From assembly GCA_021161685.1 (NCBI GenBank), contig JAGHAD010000010.1, positions 1 through 9,027 of the forward strand: a stretch of 9,027 nt of DNA, read 5' to 3'. Of the stretch, positions 8,401 to 9,027 are shown one piece after another (position 1 is the stretch's first letter; every line of letters starts with the position of its first letter). This DNA comes from Thermoplasmata archaeon (lineage in GTDB: Archaea; Thermoplasmatota; E2; DHVEG-1; B18-G2). The position numbers and the translations under genes were made by a program. The notes beneath the pieces were generated by a model. The model saw only the letters and a list, made by a program, of their open reading frames with translations. It was not told where the DNA came from and did no database searches.

Positions 8401-9027
8401 TTGAGGAAAACTTGCAGGAGCTTGAACCAGTGAACATGAGAGCTATAGAAGAGTACGATCATCAGGAAAAAAGAAAAAGGAAGCTCGAAGAAGAGATAGA
8501 GCACTTAAAAGAACAAAAGAAAAACCTGCTTAAAGCCGTGGAGGAAATTTCCAAGAAGAAGAAAGAAAAATTCTACGAAGTTTTCAATGAAATTAACAAG
8601 AATTTCAAGGAAATTTATTCAAGACTATCGTATGGAGGGGAAGCTTCGCTTGAATTGGAAAATCCAGAAGATCCTTTTGCTGGAGGACTCAATATAAAGG
8701 TGAAGCCCAGGGGGAAAAAGGTCTTTAACATATCCTCTCTCTCTGGAGGCGAGAAAAGCATGGCATCTCTCGCACTTATCTTTGCAATACAAAGATATGA
8801 TCCAAGTCCATTCTATGTGCTGGATGAGGTTGATATGTATCTTGACAGCGTGAATGCGGAGGCAGTTTCCAGGATGATAAAGGAAAACTCGAAACGAGCA
8901 CAGTTCATAATGATATCCCTGAGAAAGGTTACCCTGAAGGAGGCGGATCACATATACGGTGTAACGATGAGGGAAGATGGTATATCAGAAGTTGTTGGTA
9001 CGGTTGATTTAGACTCTATAGGTCCAA
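5472..9027 (+). CDS. smc: Chromosome segregation protein SMC (3' end beyond the window)
   Basis: About 1185 residues are visible, close to the usual archaeal length, so only the extreme C-terminus is missing. SMC dimers are ATP-driven DNA loop-forming machines acting with kleisin ScpA. Numbering from CTG 5472, the N-terminal head has Walker A GPNGSGKSN (31-39) and the Q-loop region VRQGDITSLVEMGP around 152. A coiled coil of mostly Lys/Glu heptads runs from about 165 to 515. The hinge (about 520-680) contains GGQRLQAVIVDDDEVA, GRATFLPLNK and the glycine-rich RLVTLRGDLIEASGAIKGGS. The return coil follows, with LEPVNMRAIEEYD at 984-996. The C-terminal head has the ABC signature LSGGEKSMA (1090-1098) and Walker B VLDEVDMYLD with D1118-E1119. 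Start: the frame has a stop at 5448 and no ATG before 5493, which would cut the first strand (LYLKEIQMENFKSFG). CTG 5472 best fits the Shine-Dalgarno and family N-terminus; TTG 5478 is the alternative. Rad50 is excluded by the hinge, which lacks a zinc hook. Confidence 0.95.
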   Translation, partial: MYLKEIQMENFKSFGKKVRIPFFPGFTAITGPNGSGKSNISDAIRFVLGPKSSKVIRAERLTDLIFNGGKHKKNPAKYCTVSLVFDNKDRRMPIDSDTVTLTRTIKRAPLKNNPDNYYSYFYINGKPASLSDFVNLLTHARISGDGYNLVRQGDITSLVEMGPVERRKIIDDIAGISAFDADIEKAEKEKKEVEENIDRIKIILDEVERQLAQLKRDRDEAIRYKELQEKLYEIKAKIAYKKKVEIEEQLKEIQAQIENYERERRRLEEIKEKKLKSYEEMKRKLESIEERLAESGGEEAKKIKENIDLLKTELAKVEERISYMKKESREREKEKVDLERKLSILLSNLKNKEEILKNVENEFSEKKQKVDELERELSNLKEQLAQRDKSAVELSKELSSLRKEYFELTDKSHQLSLKKERIEENIKNISATIAQLEESKKAYEFELKDIEWNIHEIIKEQSNLAKEKERIEKKLFEKQKEEALISKRLREVEQSIRVLQREYSQLKAEYEARESVKKGYTNAVLKILEARDKGLLRGIHGTVAELIRVDPKYKIAIQAAGGQRLQAVIVDDDEVAAEAIEFLRRNKLGRATFLPLNKMISSKPRAKALLIIGEDKVLGFAKDLISYRKDYESAIWFVLGDTVVVEDLDTARKLMGGVRLVTLRGDLIEASGAIKGGSIEDKIEFSQIDRLKIDEVEKKLSELTSEHNSLLERLEEVRKEIHELRRKNEDISTRKVFDIGELQARKKEYLSKLKIVEEELDKKKKEISIREEEKKKLEEEIEMIRQRIEEINKIKEEKGKIVVNVEESIRKVRQLEELLFAAKEELLKLESEKKSVQKDIDVLLSKKQDIEKRLHEVEERLDEIEREIARLRKSKEEYKEKIEALIKVEDDLTGKIKGLTEEKEETYRKIVSLETEIDKLTTKIESYSDLITRAQYRIPTVEATLKEVEREVSRYGIEIDLSDLPSIEALKESEKLVEENLQELEPVNMRAIEEYDHQEKRKRKLEEEIEHLKEQKKNLLKAVEEISKKKKEKFYEVFNEINKNFKEIYSRLSYGGEASLELENPEDPFAGGLNIKVKPRGKKVFNISSLSGGEKSMASLALIFAIQRYDPSPFYVLDEVDMYLDSVNAEAVSRMIKENSKRAQFIMISLRKVTLKEADHIYGVTMREDGISEVVGTVDLDSIGP

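Overview
The window is compact, AT-leaning chromosomal DNA from an archaeon, probably a euryarchaeote or a related uncultured lineage. The archaeal assignment rests on the short archaeal-type triosephosphate isomerase (227 aa), an archaeal UMP kinase, a NAC protein with a C-terminal UBA-like segment, archaeal TATA boxes, and Shine-Dalgarno sequences at only some genes. I see no mobile element, CRISPR array, tRNA or rRNA. Genes fill most of the window, and no gene-free stretch exceeds 200 bases.

Layout, left to right. Bases 1-300 (+) are the C-terminal end of ftsZ. It overlaps tail to tail with a minus-strand pair, a SecB-like small protein (954-1376) followed by UMP kinase pyrH (277-957), joined by a 4-base ATGA overlap. 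A 191-base divergent spacer (1377-1567) may hold a 45-46 codon small ORF whose stop abuts a secreted, probably glycosylated protein of unknown function (1568-2110). Next comes tpiA (2179-2862, +), which overlaps tail to tail with rpe (2848-3495, -). Upstream of rpe on the same strand is a fused NAD(P)HX epimerase/dehydratase, nnrE-nnrD (3530-5017, -). A 40-base divergent promoter region separates it from nac (5058-5402, +). Last is smc (5472 to past the right end, +), complete apart from its final residues.

The genes are mostly housekeeping: cell division (FtsZ), chromosome organisation (SMC), nascent-chain handling (NAC and perhaps the SecB-like protein), pyrimidine nucleotide synthesis (UMP kinase), triose and pentose phosphate metabolism (TPI, RPE) and repair of damaged NAD(P)H. 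No new defence or mobile system is evident.

The most interesting features lie in the expression signals. Several genes without a visible Shine-Dalgarno have an A/T hexamer about 25-31 bases before the start codon, the arrangement expected for leaderless mRNA. The two genes with a strong Shine-Dalgarno lack that arrangement. At smc the correctly spaced TATA box points instead to a 4-codon mini-ORF (MHIS), followed by a Shine-Dalgarno and a non-ATG start (CTG or TTG). This suggests a leader-peptide or translational-coupling arrangement controlling SMC.
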